DNA from: an uncultured Eubacterium sp.
GTDB taxonomy: Bacteria > Bacillota > Clostridia > Lachnospirales > Lachnospiraceae
Direction of reading: 5' to 3'
Length of the DNA stretch: 64,000 nucleotides
Assembly: GCA_910584645.1 (NCBI GenBank)
Contig: CAJUAU010000005.1
Span: forward strand, 1-64,000
How positions within the stretch are numbered: position 1 is the first letter of the stretch; every line of letters starts with the position of its first letter. The translations under genes and the position numbers were made by a program. Below are positions 1-9,155 of the stretch, piece after piece. Under the pieces are notes generated by a model. That model searched no databases, had not been told where the DNA came from, and was given only the letters and a program-made list of their open reading frames with translations.

Positions 1-165
1 ATATATTTGTGTGAAATTTCCAAGGTGTTAACTGGGGCTATTTGACCCTGACATCTTTTATATTGCAGAATCAAAAAAGTCTGACCTGTTGTTATACTAA
101 TGTTATATTTTACAAAAATGTTACAATTATGTCAATTTGCAACTATTTTCCTTTTTTTACAGTTT

Positions 166-199
166 TTTTAAAAAAGGTGCGGCTGAGAAACGCGCACCT
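166..199 (-). terminator. Rho-independent terminator after the 220-aa membrane protein gene
   Basis: Read on the minus strand, 7-bp arms AGGTGCG/CGCACCT (193-199 and 175-181) enclose an 11-nt loop and are followed by a T run. It lies just past the stop of the gene at 221-883 and closes the minus-strand gene series. Positions 1-165 contain nothing I can name; they are AT-rich and have no convincing reading frame. Confidence 0.75.
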
Positions 200-220
200 C
201 CAAAGAATGCTAATGTAAAA

Positions 221-883
221 TCATTCCTTCATGTTGCTTTCTGTCACTTCGCCAGAATCACGGTCATGATATAATGCATAAACGATACCATCACTCATCA
301 CCACACGTCCCTGATACTGCAGATCCTCTAAACTGTAGTATACAGAAACTTCACTGATCTTATAACTGGAACTTTCAAATTTTTTCGCGTAATGATCAAC
401 AGATGCCTTTGCCATAAATGGATACAGAGGATTTCCGAACATCACCACACTGCCTCCAAAAGTAATGAGCACTCCCAGCAGACAGCATACAATCCCCACT
501 GCCAGCGGCCTCTTTCTCCGGATCAGCACCCGCACCAAAAAACCACCAGCAATGCCAAGAACCATAAGGATTATTACCACAGGTAAAATCGACAAAATCA
601 CTTTTATTTTGGATGTTTCCACGATACCTACCGAACTGGATTTTTTTTCCACCAACTGATAAGCAATACAGATCAGCATGCTGGCACCTGGCACCAGCCA
701 CCCCAGTTTTTTCAGTAAAATAGCAGAAAGTGCCCCGGCGGCAGGCAGAACTACTACTGCCTGAGGGATGTCAAAATACAGATACAGCTGCATGTACTCC
801 CACAATCCCACCAAAGAGAGCAGGGTAATAAAAAGCCCTGTTAAAATCTTTTTTAATCGTTCTTTCAATTTCTTTTCCTCCAT
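221..883 (-). CDS. Membrane protein of unknown function (220 aa)
   Basis: I do not recognise this family. The N-terminus is basic (about residues 1-13), followed by hydrophobic segments near residues 14-31, 38-55, 60-76, 93-118 and 127-150. After the last segment comes a soluble tail of about 70 residues, rich in Tyr and Ser, that ends in a charged stretch. The start has an AAGGA ribosome site 6-7 bases upstream. The gene lies 10 bp after the 150-aa membrane protein gene and is probably co-transcribed with it; both follow radA. Overall shape is a small polytopic protein with an extracytoplasmic or cytoplasmic C-terminal domain. Function unknown. Confidence 0.7.
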   Translation of the reverse strand: MEEKKLKERLKKILTGLFITLLSLVGLWEYMQLYLYFDIPQAVVVLPAAGALSAILLKKLGWLVPGASMLICIAYQLVEKKSSSVGIVETSKIKVILSILPVVIILMVLGIAGGFLVRVLIRRKRPLAVGIVCCLLGVLITFGGSVVMFGNPLYPFMAKASVDHYAKKFESSSYKISEVSVYYSLEDLQYQGRVVMSDGIVYALYHDRDSGEVTESNMKE

Positions 884-893
884 CTCTATCCTT

Positions 894-1346
894 CTATGAT
901 TTTACCTGAAGTAAAACAGGTATCATAAAGACAACGGCAACAAGAATGATATTCATGACTGCTGCTACAAATCCCATGACTATCCGTTTCAGAATGTCCT
1001 CACACTGCAGGAGTATAGCATTGATCACCCACTCCACGATCCCACAGATTCCCCATATACTGTAAAGCACTATCCCGGTAAATCCCCCGGAGCCGGTCAG
1101 CACAACACCCGCGATCAGAACCACCATGTTGAAAATAACATAAGGGATAAAATGATTGCCAGCGGCGCAGAGCTTTGCCAGGATCACGCTGGCAAGAGAA
1201 AGCATTGCCGCCGACATAATATAAAAGGCGTACATGTCAAGGATCTTTCCCGAGGCAGTCTGCCAGATAAAGCCTGCCACAAACAAAACCAGGGCTGTCA
1301 GCAGACGAAATCCTGTTGTCATCATTTTTTCAATCTTCTCGTACAT
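894..1346 (-). CDS. Small polytopic membrane protein, unknown function (150 aa)
   Basis: Almost wholly hydrophobic, with about four predicted membrane helices (roughly residues 12-30, 38-60, 66-100 and 118-147) and short charged links. No catalytic motif is visible. A GGGAG ribosome site precedes the ATG by about 8 bases. It starts 31 bp after the radA stop and is followed 10 bp later by another membrane protein gene, so the two probably form the tail of the clpC-radA operon or a small operon of their own. Family not recognised. Confidence 0.7.
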   Translation of the reverse strand: MYEKIEKMMTTGFRLLTALVLFVAGFIWQTASGKILDMYAFYIMSAAMLSLASVILAKLCAAGNHFIPYVIFNMVVLIAGVVLTGSGGFTGIVLYSIWGICGIVEWVINAILLQCEDILKRIVMGFVAAVMNIILVAVVFMIPVLLQVKS

Positions 1347-1377
1347 ATTTCTTCTCCCTTCACTTCGTTTCGTGTCC

Positions 1378-2772
1378 TCACGGTATATTCACGCTGATCT
1401 GATCCACTAATTCCCGTATATTTCGGATTCCCACCAGGCGGATGCCGGACAGATCCAGCCCCCCGCTCTTTTCGATCATTTTTTTATTTGCCTCTGGCAG
1501 AATGCAGGTCTGATAACCGGTTTTTAATGCCTCTGCCACTCGTTTTTCCGCCTGGGGAACCGCTCTTACTTCTCCCACCAGACCTACCTCGCCAAAGATC
1601 ACGGTGCGGTCATCCATGGCTTTTCCGCTGTGGCTGGACATGATGGCGGTAATAATGGCAAGATCCAGCGCCGGCTCTGTAATCCTCATGCCGCCTGCCA
1701 CATTCACGTAGGCATCACTGTCTGAGAGGCGGATTCCGAGACGCTTCTCCAGCACTGCGATCAAAAGGTTGATGCGGTTGTAATCCGTCCCTGCCGCCGT
1801 TCTGCGGGGCATGTTAAAATAGGTGTGGCATACCAGCGCCTGCACCTCGATCATAAAGGATCTCGTTCCCTCCACCGCACATGCCACCACAGAGCCAGAC
1901 TCACCCACCGGTTTTCCCTGCATCATATATTCAGATGGGTTCGGCACCTCCACCAGTCCCTTTCCCTTCATCTCAAAAACACCGATTTCATTAGTGGAAC
2001 CAAAACGGTTTTTTACCCCCCGCAGGATACGGTAAGCCGCCGCTGAATCCCCTTCAAAATAAAGTACCGTGTCCACCATATGTTCCAACATGCGGGGACC
2101 CGCCACATTACCTTCCTTTGTCACATGTCCCACGATAAATATGCTGATCCCTCTGCTCTTGGCAATGCGCAGAAGGATGGATGTGATCTCCCGCACCTGG
2201 CTGATGCTGCCCGGTGCCGCATCAATGCGTTCATCGTACATCGTCTGGATAGAATCCACAATGACCACCGCCGGCTGGAGTTTTCCTATGGCATGATCGA
2301 TGGCGGAGATGTTTGTCTCCGACAACAGATAAATGGAGTCAGAGAACTCCCCGATCCGGTCTCCTCTCAGCTTGATCTGCTTAAGTGATTCCTCCCCCGA
2401 TACATAAAGAACCTTCTCTCCCTGGTCAGAGAGCATTTTACACATCTGCAGCAAAAGAGTTGATTTCCCAATGCCCGGATCTCCCCCCACCAATACCAGC
2501 GAGCCAGCCACGATGCCACCGCCCAGTACCCGGTCCAGCTCCCCGATGCCGGTCATCATCCGGTGCTCGTTTTCAATGGTAATATCTTTTAATCTCGCAG
2601 GCTCCGCCTGTCTTACCCTGGCAGGAACCGCCCCGGTCTTTCTCCCCGGGGCAGCGGTATCCGGTGCCTCAACCAATGTGTTCCATTCTCCACAGCCAGG
2701 GCACTGCCCCTGCCATTTTCCGGTCTCCGTACCGCATTCTTTGCAGTAAAATATGTTCTTTGCCTTTGCCAT
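1378..2772 (-). CDS. radA: DNA repair protein RadA (Sms)
   Basis: A DnaB-like, RecA-family ATPase that drives branch migration during homologous recombination. The 464 residues have the usual family length and order: a C4 zinc finger (Cys10, Cys13, Cys24, Cys27), a RecA-type ATPase core with Walker A GGDPGIGKST at 96-105, the RadA-specific KNRFG motif at 254-258, and a C-terminal Lon-protease-like domain. AAAGGA lies shortly upstream of the ATG. The gene sits two genes downstream of clpC. A clpC-radA linkage is common in Firmicutes, usually with ctsR and mcsAB, which are absent here. Identification is secure. Confidence 0.97.
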   Translation of the reverse strand: MAKAKNIFYCKECGTETGKWQGQCPGCGEWNTLVEAPDTAAPGRKTGAVPARVRQAEPARLKDITIENEHRMMTGIGELDRVLGGGIVAGSLVLVGGDPGIGKSTLLLQMCKMLSDQGEKVLYVSGEESLKQIKLRGDRIGEFSDSIYLLSETNISAIDHAIGKLQPAVVIVDSIQTMYDERIDAAPGSISQVREITSILLRIAKSRGISIFIVGHVTKEGNVAGPRMLEHMVDTVLYFEGDSAAAYRILRGVKNRFGSTNEIGVFEMKGKGLVEVPNPSEYMMQGKPVGESGSVVACAVEGTRSFMIEVQALVCHTYFNMPRRTAAGTDYNRINLLIAVLEKRLGIRLSDSDAYVNVAGGMRITEPALDLAIITAIMSSHSGKAMDDRTVIFGEVGLVGEVRAVPQAEKRVAEALKTGYQTCILPEANKKMIEKSGGLDLSGIRLVGIRNIRELVDQISVNIP

Positions 2773-2821
2773 AATTTCCTTTCTTTATCGGGCATAGTTC
2801 AATAGCGCATTGAGTAACAAT

Positions 2822-2851
2822 GGCGCCAATCTGAATAACCAGATTGACGCC
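2822..2851. repeat. Intergenic hairpin between radA and its upstream gene
   Basis: Two 12-base arms (2822-2833 and 2840-2851) pair with one mismatch around a 6-base loop. No T run follows on either strand, so it is not a classic terminator. The arm GGCGCCAATCTG recurs at about 9952-9963, after the methyltransferase gene start region. It may be an RNA processing or stability site, or part of a short dispersed repeat. Confidence 0.45.
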
Positions 2852-2886
2852 CTTCCCAGTTCTTGGTAACTATCATTGTTTTAGTA

Positions 2887-3300
2887 CTAACATTTACTTA
2901 CCTTGATATCTGCCTGTTTCCCTTCATCAAGTTCAATGCTTACATTGAGCTTTCCGCCTAGATTTGTCTTCATCGTCCCCAGTTCATTTCCGTCAAGCAT
3001 TACTTTGTACTCCTGTGATGGCTCAAGTTCCAGGGTAAAACTGATGTCCTCCGCTGCTTCCACCACAAAAGATACATCGTTTCCATCATCCACATAATTT
3101 GTCACGGCGCTTCCGGGTACCGACTCATACACAAACAGACCATTTTTCTCCAGTTTTGTGATCTCCCGAAAGGTCTTTACCTTGTACATATCTCCCTGAT
3201 ATTCAAAGTCTGATTTCTTTGTCTTTGAATCCAGAAGATAGTTTCCAAAACTGAGAGAACCATCGTCCTCCTTGCGGATCATTTCCTCAACTACACCCAT
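2887..3300 (-). CDS. Small conserved protein, often annotated endosialidase-like (137 aa)
   Basis: I chose the ATG at 3300 because AAGGAGG sits 8 bases upstream; the longer frame back to 3372 has no ribosome site. The protein is acidic and soluble, with no signal peptide. It opens with a conserved stretch (MGVVEEMIRKEDDG, then a GNYLLDSKTK-type segment), followed by a predicted beta-rich domain that ends in a short cysteine-containing tail. Close relatives in Lachnospiraceae carry the name endosialidase, but I see no sialidase catalytic motif and would not assign that activity. It lies between clpC and radA on the same strand, probably in one operon. Confidence 0.75.
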   Translation of the reverse strand: MGVVEEMIRKEDDGSLSFGNYLLDSKTKKSDFEYQGDMYKVKTFREITKLEKNGLFVYESVPGSAVTNYVDDGNDVSFVVEAAEDISFTLELEPSQEYKVMLDGNELGTMKTNLGGKLNVSIELDEGKQADIKVSKC

Positions 3301-3400
3301 ACCAGTATCCTCCTTAGTTTCTTGCTGATAATATCCTCCTGTCTCTTTTACAGGCAGTTGATCTTTATTCAATTATACCAAAAAACACATATCAATGCCA

Positions 3401-5860
3401 TCATTTTTTTATGAAGTTTTGAACATAAATTTTCCCTGATCTTACGGCGATCTTTACGGTATCTCCGATCTTAACCGCCCCATTGACCAACTCCTGTGCC
3501 AGAGCATCTTCAATCTGATTCTGGATGGCGCGCCGCAGGGGTCTCGCCCCATAATCTTTATCAAATCCCTTCTCAGCTACAAATTCTACAACAGACTTGC
3601 TATAACGGACCGTGAGATCCATCTGCTCTTTTGCCCGTAGCCGGAAACTCTCCAGCATATGGGAAGCTATATCGGATATATTTTCCCTGGTAAGGGCATG
3701 AAATACAATAATTTCATCAATACGGTTGATAAATTCAGGTTTGAAGAGGTGTTTCACCTCTTCCATAACTCCCTCTTTCATCCGCTTATGATCCTGCTCT
3801 GCGTCTTCACTGGAGAGAAAACCAAGGGTTTTCGGGGAAATGATCCGGTTCGCCCCAGCATTGGAGGTCATGATAATGATCGTATTCTTAAAATCCACCC
3901 GGCGTCCCTGGGAATCCGTGAGATGACCGTCTTCTAAGATCTGCAGCAGCATATTGAACACATCCGGGTGGGCCTTCTCGATCTCATCAAACAATAGAAC
4001 AGAATAGGGTTTCTGGCGCACCTTTTCACTGAGCTGCCCTCCCTCTTCATAGCCCACATATCCCGGAGGGGAACCTACCATTTTGGAGACGCTCTGTTTT
4101 TCCATATATTCCGACATGTCGATGCGTATCATATCTTTTTCTGAGCCAAATACCGCCTCCGCCAGCGCCTTGGAAAGTTCTGTTTTTCCCACTCCCGTAG
4201 GTCCAAGAAACAAAAAGCTGCCGATAGGCCGTTTTGGATCTTTCAGACCAACCCGTCCCCGGCGCACAGCACGGGAAACGGCCTCTACCGCCTCATTTTG
4301 CCCTACCACCCGCTCATGCAGAATGGTCTCCATCTTTTGAAGACGTTTTGTCTCATCCTTTGCCAGACGGCTCACCGGGATCTTCGTCCATGCCGACACA
4401 ACTCCGGCAATGTGCTGTGCCGAAAGTACCTGTTCTTTCTTCTGCTTTTTCTGCCATTTTTTTAATTCCTTATCCAGAGCTTCCCTGGCGTCCTGCTCTT
4501 CGGCATGGATCTGCAGTACCAGATCCATATCTCCCTTGATCAGAGCCTTTTCCTTAGACTGCTCCAGTTCCCGGATCTTATCCTCCAGCTCTGCCGAAAC
4601 CTGCCCTTTTTTCACCGCCTGGGCCAGCCGGAGCTTCGCCGCCGCCTCATCCATCAGATCGATGGCCTTATCCGGCAGATAGCGGTCGTTAATGTAGCGG
4701 TCGGATAATTTCGCCGCCGCTTCCAGTGCCTCATCGCTGATCTTGATCCTGTGAAAGCTCTCATACCGCCCTCTGAGCCCCCGAAGCATACCTATCGTCT
4801 GTACCACCGTCGGTTCTTCGATGACCACTGGCTGGAACCGGCGCTCCAGCGCCGCGTCTTTTTCAATCCTTTTGCGGTATTCCTCTCTTGTTGTGGCACC
4901 AATGACCTGGATCTCCCCCCTGGAAAGAGCAGGTTTCAAAATATTGGAGGCATCGATCGCCCCCTCTGCTCCCCCCGCCCCGATCACGGTGTGAAGCTCA
5001 TCGATAAATAATATAATATTTCCTGCAGAAACAGCTTCCTTTACTGCACGCTTGATCCTGTCCTCAAATTCACCCCGGTATTTGGATCCCGCCACCATGC
5101 CCGACAGATCCAGGGAAAAAATGCGTTTTCCCGCCATGGTCTCCGGTACAGAATTCTCGGCGATGCGGATCGCCAGCCCCTCGGCGATGGCGGTCTTCCC
5201 CACTCCCGGCTCTCCCACCATACAGGGATTGTTCTTTGTCCGCCGGCTCAGGATCTCGATCACAGAGGCGATTTCCTCCTCCCGGTTAAACACAGGATCC
5301 AGATGCCCCTCCCTGGCATATTCCACCAGATCCCTGGCATACTGATCCAGCATCGGCGTCTCTGACTTTCCCTTTTTTCCAGTATTCCGGTTTCCCGAGA
5401 GCTCAGCTTTGGCCGCATTCAGATCCGCCCCCATAGTCAGGACCACATCCACAAACATTTTCTGGAGATTTGCTTCCAGAGCTCTTAATACCATGAGACC
5501 GCCGGTATCCCTGGTCTTTAAGATTGCCAGAAAGATGTGTTCCGTTCCGATGCTGGAATCCTCATTTCTCTCCGCGATCTGCTCAGCGGACAGAATGATC
5601 TCATCAAACCGGGGCGTGACATCGCAGTCCTTGCGCTTTACTTTTTCCGGCGCAGCGCCGCCGGTCATGTCCTCCAGGATCATCTCAATATCCTGCCGGA
5701 TCACCCCATTTTCCGTTAATATCCTGGATGCCGTACCGCTCACCGCGCTCAGGCCATAGAGAAGATGTTCTGTTCCAATGGCGGTAGTCCCCAGTTTTGC
5801 CGCGATCTCCCCTGCTTTCGTCAGAGCTCTTTCTGCACTTGCTGTAAAATCTCTCTTCAC
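3401..5860 (-). CDS. clpC: Clp protease ATP-binding subunit ClpC
   Basis: AAA+ unfoldase that feeds proteins to ClpP in protein quality control. The 819 residues show two N-terminal Clp_N repeats (about 1-145), a first AAA domain with Walker A GEPGVGKTA near 216-224, a coiled-coil middle domain (about 400-470), a second AAA domain with GPTGVGKTE near 550, and a C-terminal D2-small domain. The start is GTG (5858-5860), with GGAGAG eight bases upstream. It has no ctsR, mcsA or mcsB neighbours, so the classical CtsR-controlled operon is not present. Instead it follows a cohesin-like membrane protein gene by 24 bp. Confidence 0.97.
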   Translation of the reverse strand: MKRDFTASAERALTKAGEIAAKLGTTAIGTEHLLYGLSAVSGTASRILTENGVIRQDIEMILEDMTGGAAPEKVKRKDCDVTPRFDEIILSAEQIAERNEDSSIGTEHIFLAILKTRDTGGLMVLRALEANLQKMFVDVVLTMGADLNAAKAELSGNRNTGKKGKSETPMLDQYARDLVEYAREGHLDPVFNREEEIASVIEILSRRTKNNPCMVGEPGVGKTAIAEGLAIRIAENSVPETMAGKRIFSLDLSGMVAGSKYRGEFEDRIKRAVKEAVSAGNIILFIDELHTVIGAGGAEGAIDASNILKPALSRGEIQVIGATTREEYRKRIEKDAALERRFQPVVIEEPTVVQTIGMLRGLRGRYESFHRIKISDEALEAAAKLSDRYINDRYLPDKAIDLMDEAAAKLRLAQAVKKGQVSAELEDKIRELEQSKEKALIKGDMDLVLQIHAEEQDAREALDKELKKWQKKQKKEQVLSAQHIAGVVSAWTKIPVSRLAKDETKRLQKMETILHERVVGQNEAVEAVSRAVRRGRVGLKDPKRPIGSFLFLGPTGVGKTELSKALAEAVFGSEKDMIRIDMSEYMEKQSVSKMVGSPPGYVGYEEGGQLSEKVRQKPYSVLLFDEIEKAHPDVFNMLLQILEDGHLTDSQGRRVDFKNTIIIMTSNAGANRIISPKTLGFLSSEDAEQDHKRMKEGVMEEVKHLFKPEFINRIDEIIVFHALTRENISDIASHMLESFRLRAKEQMDLTVRYSKSVVEFVAEKGFDKDYGARPLRRAIQNQIEDALAQELVNGAVKIGDTVKIAVRSGKIYVQNFIKK

Positions 5861-5884
5861 TGTCTCTACTCTCCATTTCTTTTA

Positions 5885-7180
5885 TCAGAAATCCATATCA
5901 TCCAATTCCCTTTTTCCCCTGCCGAGCTTTCTTCTCAAAACCATATTCAGGATCACGATCAGCAATATCAGTATGACCACCGCCATACTGACCAGCACAA
6001 CATAAAGCCAGGCTCCTGTCTTCGGCATGAATTCTTTTTCCTGGGCAACGTTTCCGCCCTTATTGACCTTCTGCGTCATCGTCCCGGTATAGCGCTGGAC
6101 CGTCCGCTCCATCCGGTCATACTGATAAAGCACCGGTTCCGTGTCCGTCCCTTTCAGATACATTAAAAGATAATTATTGTCCAGGTCATTTTCCATCGTA
6201 TACGCGGTGACACTTTTCCCCTCCAGATCCACAGAGGTTTTGACATAACCAGAGGGAAGAATAGAATCATCCTTCACATCCACCACCTGAAACTGATACT
6301 GGTTCTGGATAAAGATCGATCCCTCTTTTTCATACACGGAAAAAGTGATATCGGATTTCCCTTTTTCCTGCTGCTCCCGAACCCTGGTCTCTGACTCGCT
6401 CTCCTTGATCACTTTAAGCTTGTACACCCGCTTATCCCCGGATTCTGCTGTCACAACGATCCTGACATCATTCTCACCCAGCAGCAGTTCTTCATTATTT
6501 TTAATTCTGACAGCGGCTTTGTTATGGGCCGCAACATAATTAAAATACAATAAATTCGTGTCACAGTCAACCTTTACCGTGTATTCCAGCACGTTTGCAT
6601 CAAATTTCGGCTTCATGGAAAGACAGTCAAAACGCAGAGACTTTAATTTATTGTTTGTACTCAGAGAGGGGGTTCCGGTAGAAGCCGGCGCCGGCGTCGC
6701 TGCTGCCGGGTCTGTCGTTCCTTCACTGCTCTCAGGATCTGACACCGTCAGGGTAACACGGTTTGCCGAAACAGAAAAAGAATCACCTTCCAGATTTTTC
6801 ACGGTCATTCTCTTTCCCATCTCAACAGCTCCCACTCCCGCCTTTAACGCCTTAAACCGCAGGGAATAGGTACGCTTTTTCACCTCATCCCCGTTTCCCG
6901 TGGAGGAAATCTGAAGGATGCCATCATCTCCGCTCACCTTATTGCCGCCGCTGACAAATTCCATGATGGAGGCATCGTAAAGCACCTTCATCTCCACATC
7001 ACTGAAAACTTCAGAGGAAGTCACACGGCATACCACAGTAAATTCATTTCCTGTTGTAATTTCGGGAGTACCTGTAGTAAACTCTACCGTGGCACTCGCC
7101 GCCTGCGCCTCACCGGGCATCAGCAGTAACCCCATAAGTGCCACAAGCAGCATAGCACCAAATACAAATTTTCTTCTCAT
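5885..7180 (-). CDS. Cell-surface protein with cohesin-like and cadherin-like domains and a C-terminal membrane anchor
   Basis: 431 residues with a signal peptide (about 1-28, ending AQA). A beta-sandwich at about 30-150 resembles the cohesin fold (an A-V-E-F-type opening strand and an F-K-A-L-style closing strand). A Thr/Pro/Ala linker follows (about 150-170), then a cadherin-like beta-sandwich at about 175-265 (K-L-K-S-L opening, an L-E-Y-T-V strand, K-V-Y-K-L-K-V ending). One membrane helix near 392-416 precedes a short basic tail. GAGG lies 5-6 bases before the ATG. No dockerin partner is visible in the window. It is co-directional with the SH3-glucosaminidase upstream (18 bp gap) and clpC downstream. 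Role at the envelope is inferred. Confidence 0.75.
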   Translation of the reverse strand: MRRKFVFGAMLLVALMGLLLMPGEAQAASATVEFTTGTPEITTGNEFTVVCRVTSSEVFSDVEMKVLYDASIMEFVSGGNKVSGDDGILQISSTGNGDEVKKRTYSLRFKALKAGVGAVEMGKRMTVKNLEGDSFSVSANRVTLTVSDPESSEGTTDPAAATPAPASTGTPSLSTNNKLKSLRFDCLSMKPKFDANVLEYTVKVDCDTNLLYFNYVAAHNKAAVRIKNNEELLLGENDVRIVVTAESGDKRVYKLKVIKESESETRVREQQEKGKSDITFSVYEKEGSIFIQNQYQFQVVDVKDDSILPSGYVKTSVDLEGKSVTAYTMENDLDNNYLLMYLKGTDTEPVLYQYDRMERTVQRYTGTMTQKVNKGGNVAQEKEFMPKTGAWLYVVLVSMAVVILILLIVILNMVLRRKLGRGKRELDDMDF

Positions 7181-7198
7181 AAATTACCTCATATTTTT

Positions 7199-9121
7199 TT
7201 ATTGCGGTACCGGACAGTTCGCCGCCGGCATATTTTCATAAACAGGGATTGAAAATACCAGTGGTACCGAATCCAGCATTCCATTATAGGCATTTTTCGT
7301 CTTTAACGCCTCCGAGTTCGCCGCCTCCACATTTGTCATATACTGATGGTTGTAGGTATTGTTTGGCGTCACATTAAATTTTTGTAAATACCCGGTATTC
7401 TGTCCCCGGTTGATATAGTTGCTGCCAATGTACATAGCCCCTCCCACGATGGAACGGTAACGATTGTTCCATGGACGGAGAAATGTGGTTCCGGAGCTCG
7501 CCCATTTCAGACCGTTCAACACCGGAGCAGCCCCGCTGTAGGCGCCAATATTGTAAAAGTTAAAGATCCCCGGATAGCTCTCAGTGGTTCCCGTCACCGC
7601 CGTACTGGTAGAGGATGGTCCCGTCACCACTTCCTGCTTGCTGCGGGAGGCAAGATGATACGGGCTCACACCGGACTCTTTTGCCGCCTGCAGAAAAGCA
7701 TCCGTATAGCTGATCTGCTTTTCTGTCCCGGTGACGTCATCCACATAACTAAAGGAGGCATTGGAAAATGGCGTATTCGCAAAAATCTGGCTGATCCCCT
7801 CCCGGGTCTGATACTGGGACTGATATTCCAGCTGTTCAAACTGGAATATTCCCTGGATCATCAGGAAATTACGGGGATCCATATAGTAGCTGACCGCCTC
7901 TTTGGATGCCGCCACCCACGTACTTCCGTCAAATACTTTCCATTTTCCCGTAGCCGGGTCATAAGCTCCCTCTTCCATGGATTTCCATGCCTCTGACTTG
8001 GAATTGGAGATCAGGCTCACCCCAAGTTTCGATTCTGCCGCCACAGCCGTATTCCAGTCAAGCCCGGTCTTATATGCCGTGAACTGCCAGTAGGGATAGG
8101 CCGCGTGAAGCTTGCGGAGGGAATCCTTGTAGGAATCCGGGAATCCCTGTCTGGTCATCTCTTCCTCGAACTGTTTCTCACTCAGTACGGTAACCGCAAC
8201 TTTTTTCTGCACCCTTGTTCTTGCCAGCTTGATATATTTCGCCTGCACATATCCGTAATAGGTCTTTCCATAATAGTCAAAAGAGATACGGTACCACGGT
8301 TTTTTCTTTATGGTTCTTACTTTGAGAATCTGGATATACTGTTTTTTAGCCAGTACCATGACCCGGCCGTTTACTTTGTAATAAGGATTGGAATTCCCCG
8401 GCTTCTTTCTCACACGAAGCGCCGTCTTTACTCCGGTGACGACACCCCCTGCGGCTTTTTTCAAAACCGGTTTCAGGTCTGTGCTTTTTATGTATCCCTT
8501 TCTCGTTTTTTTGTTGTACTTAAAACTGATCTTGAACCACTTTGTGTTTCCTTTGGTTTTCTCTGCTATTATTTTTACACTTTTATTCTTTTTTAAAACA
8601 ACATTTTTCTTATTTACCTTCATCGGTTTTCCCGATGTACTCCTGGAGATCGTCCGGGTTTTCTTCAGTTTTGCCGGTACACTGATCTTTTTGTAGGTGG
8701 TCTGCGTCCGGTAAACTGTTACTTTTTCCGGCTGTGGAGCCGGTGCCGCTGTAGGCGCTGGTGTCGGTGCCGGCACTGGTTCTGTAGTAGCAGACGGGGA
8801 TGTGGATGGTGCCGGTGCCGCCGTAAAGGAAATATACTTTGCTGCCACAAATCCCTCCTGCCCGTTGTAACTGATCTTATACCATGCCCCGTTCCCATCG
8901 GTGCCTGCCGCCGTATCCAGTACTGTAACCTGGCTGCCATTGGGGATCACCGTCAGAACCGCTGTGCTGGTTCCCACTCCCGCCCGCATATTCAGCGGAT
9001 CCCCTTTATCCGTCACTACCGTTGCTGTCTGGTCCGCATATGCCGGACCACCTGCCTGCCAGAACATAATTCCGCAGAACAGCATACAGATCATCATTCC
9101 TACTATCCATTTACCCTTCAT
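7199..9121 (-). CDS. Secreted SH3-domain N-acetylglucosaminidase-type autolysin
   Basis: I place the start at 9121 (640 aa), where the ATG opens a clean signal peptide (about residues 1-28) and the frame no longer overlaps the methyltransferase gene. The order is signal peptide, bacterial SH3 domain (about 32-95), a Pro/Ala/Thr-rich linker, two more SH3-like repeats rich in Lys, and a C-terminal domain (about 330-640) typical of beta-N-acetylglucosaminidases that cut peptidoglycan glycan strands (LHAAYPYWQF, then YMDPRNFL and an N-F-Y-N-I-G-A segment). The likely role is wall remodelling outside the cell. It sits between a methyltransferase gene and a surface-protein gene on the same strand. 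Confidence 0.85.
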   Translation of the reverse strand: MKGKWIVGMMICMLFCGIMFWQAGGPAYADQTATVVTDKGDPLNMRAGVGTSTAVLTVIPNGSQVTVLDTAAGTDGNGAWYKISYNGQEGFVAAKYISFTAAPAPSTSPSATTEPVPAPTPAPTAAPAPQPEKVTVYRTQTTYKKISVPAKLKKTRTISRSTSGKPMKVNKKNVVLKKNKSVKIIAEKTKGNTKWFKISFKYNKKTRKGYIKSTDLKPVLKKAAGGVVTGVKTALRVRKKPGNSNPYYKVNGRVMVLAKKQYIQILKVRTIKKKPWYRISFDYYGKTYYGYVQAKYIKLARTRVQKKVAVTVLSEKQFEEEMTRQGFPDSYKDSLRKLHAAYPYWQFTAYKTGLDWNTAVAAESKLGVSLISNSKSEAWKSMEEGAYDPATGKWKVFDGSTWVAASKEAVSYYMDPRNFLMIQGIFQFEQLEYQSQYQTREGISQIFANTPFSNASFSYVDDVTGTEKQISYTDAFLQAAKESGVSPYHLASRSKQEVVTGPSSTSTAVTGTTESYPGIFNFYNIGAYSGAAPVLNGLKWASSGTTFLRPWNNRYRSIVGGAMYIGSNYINRGQNTGYLQKFNVTPNNTYNHQYMTNVEAANSEALKTKNAYNGMLDSVPLVFSIPVYENMPAANCPVPQ

Positions 9122-9155
9122 ATCTATCGCATTCCTTTCTCTCTTAAAATACAAC

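Noticed and set aside
2822..2851. Terminator between the 137-aa protein gene and radA
   Set aside because: The hairpin is good but no T run follows on either strand; left as an unexplained hairpin.
8719..8940. Arg/His-rich reading frame of 73 codons
   Set aside because: It lies inside the SH3-glucosaminidase gene in another frame, over its Pro/Thr linker; a shadow frame.
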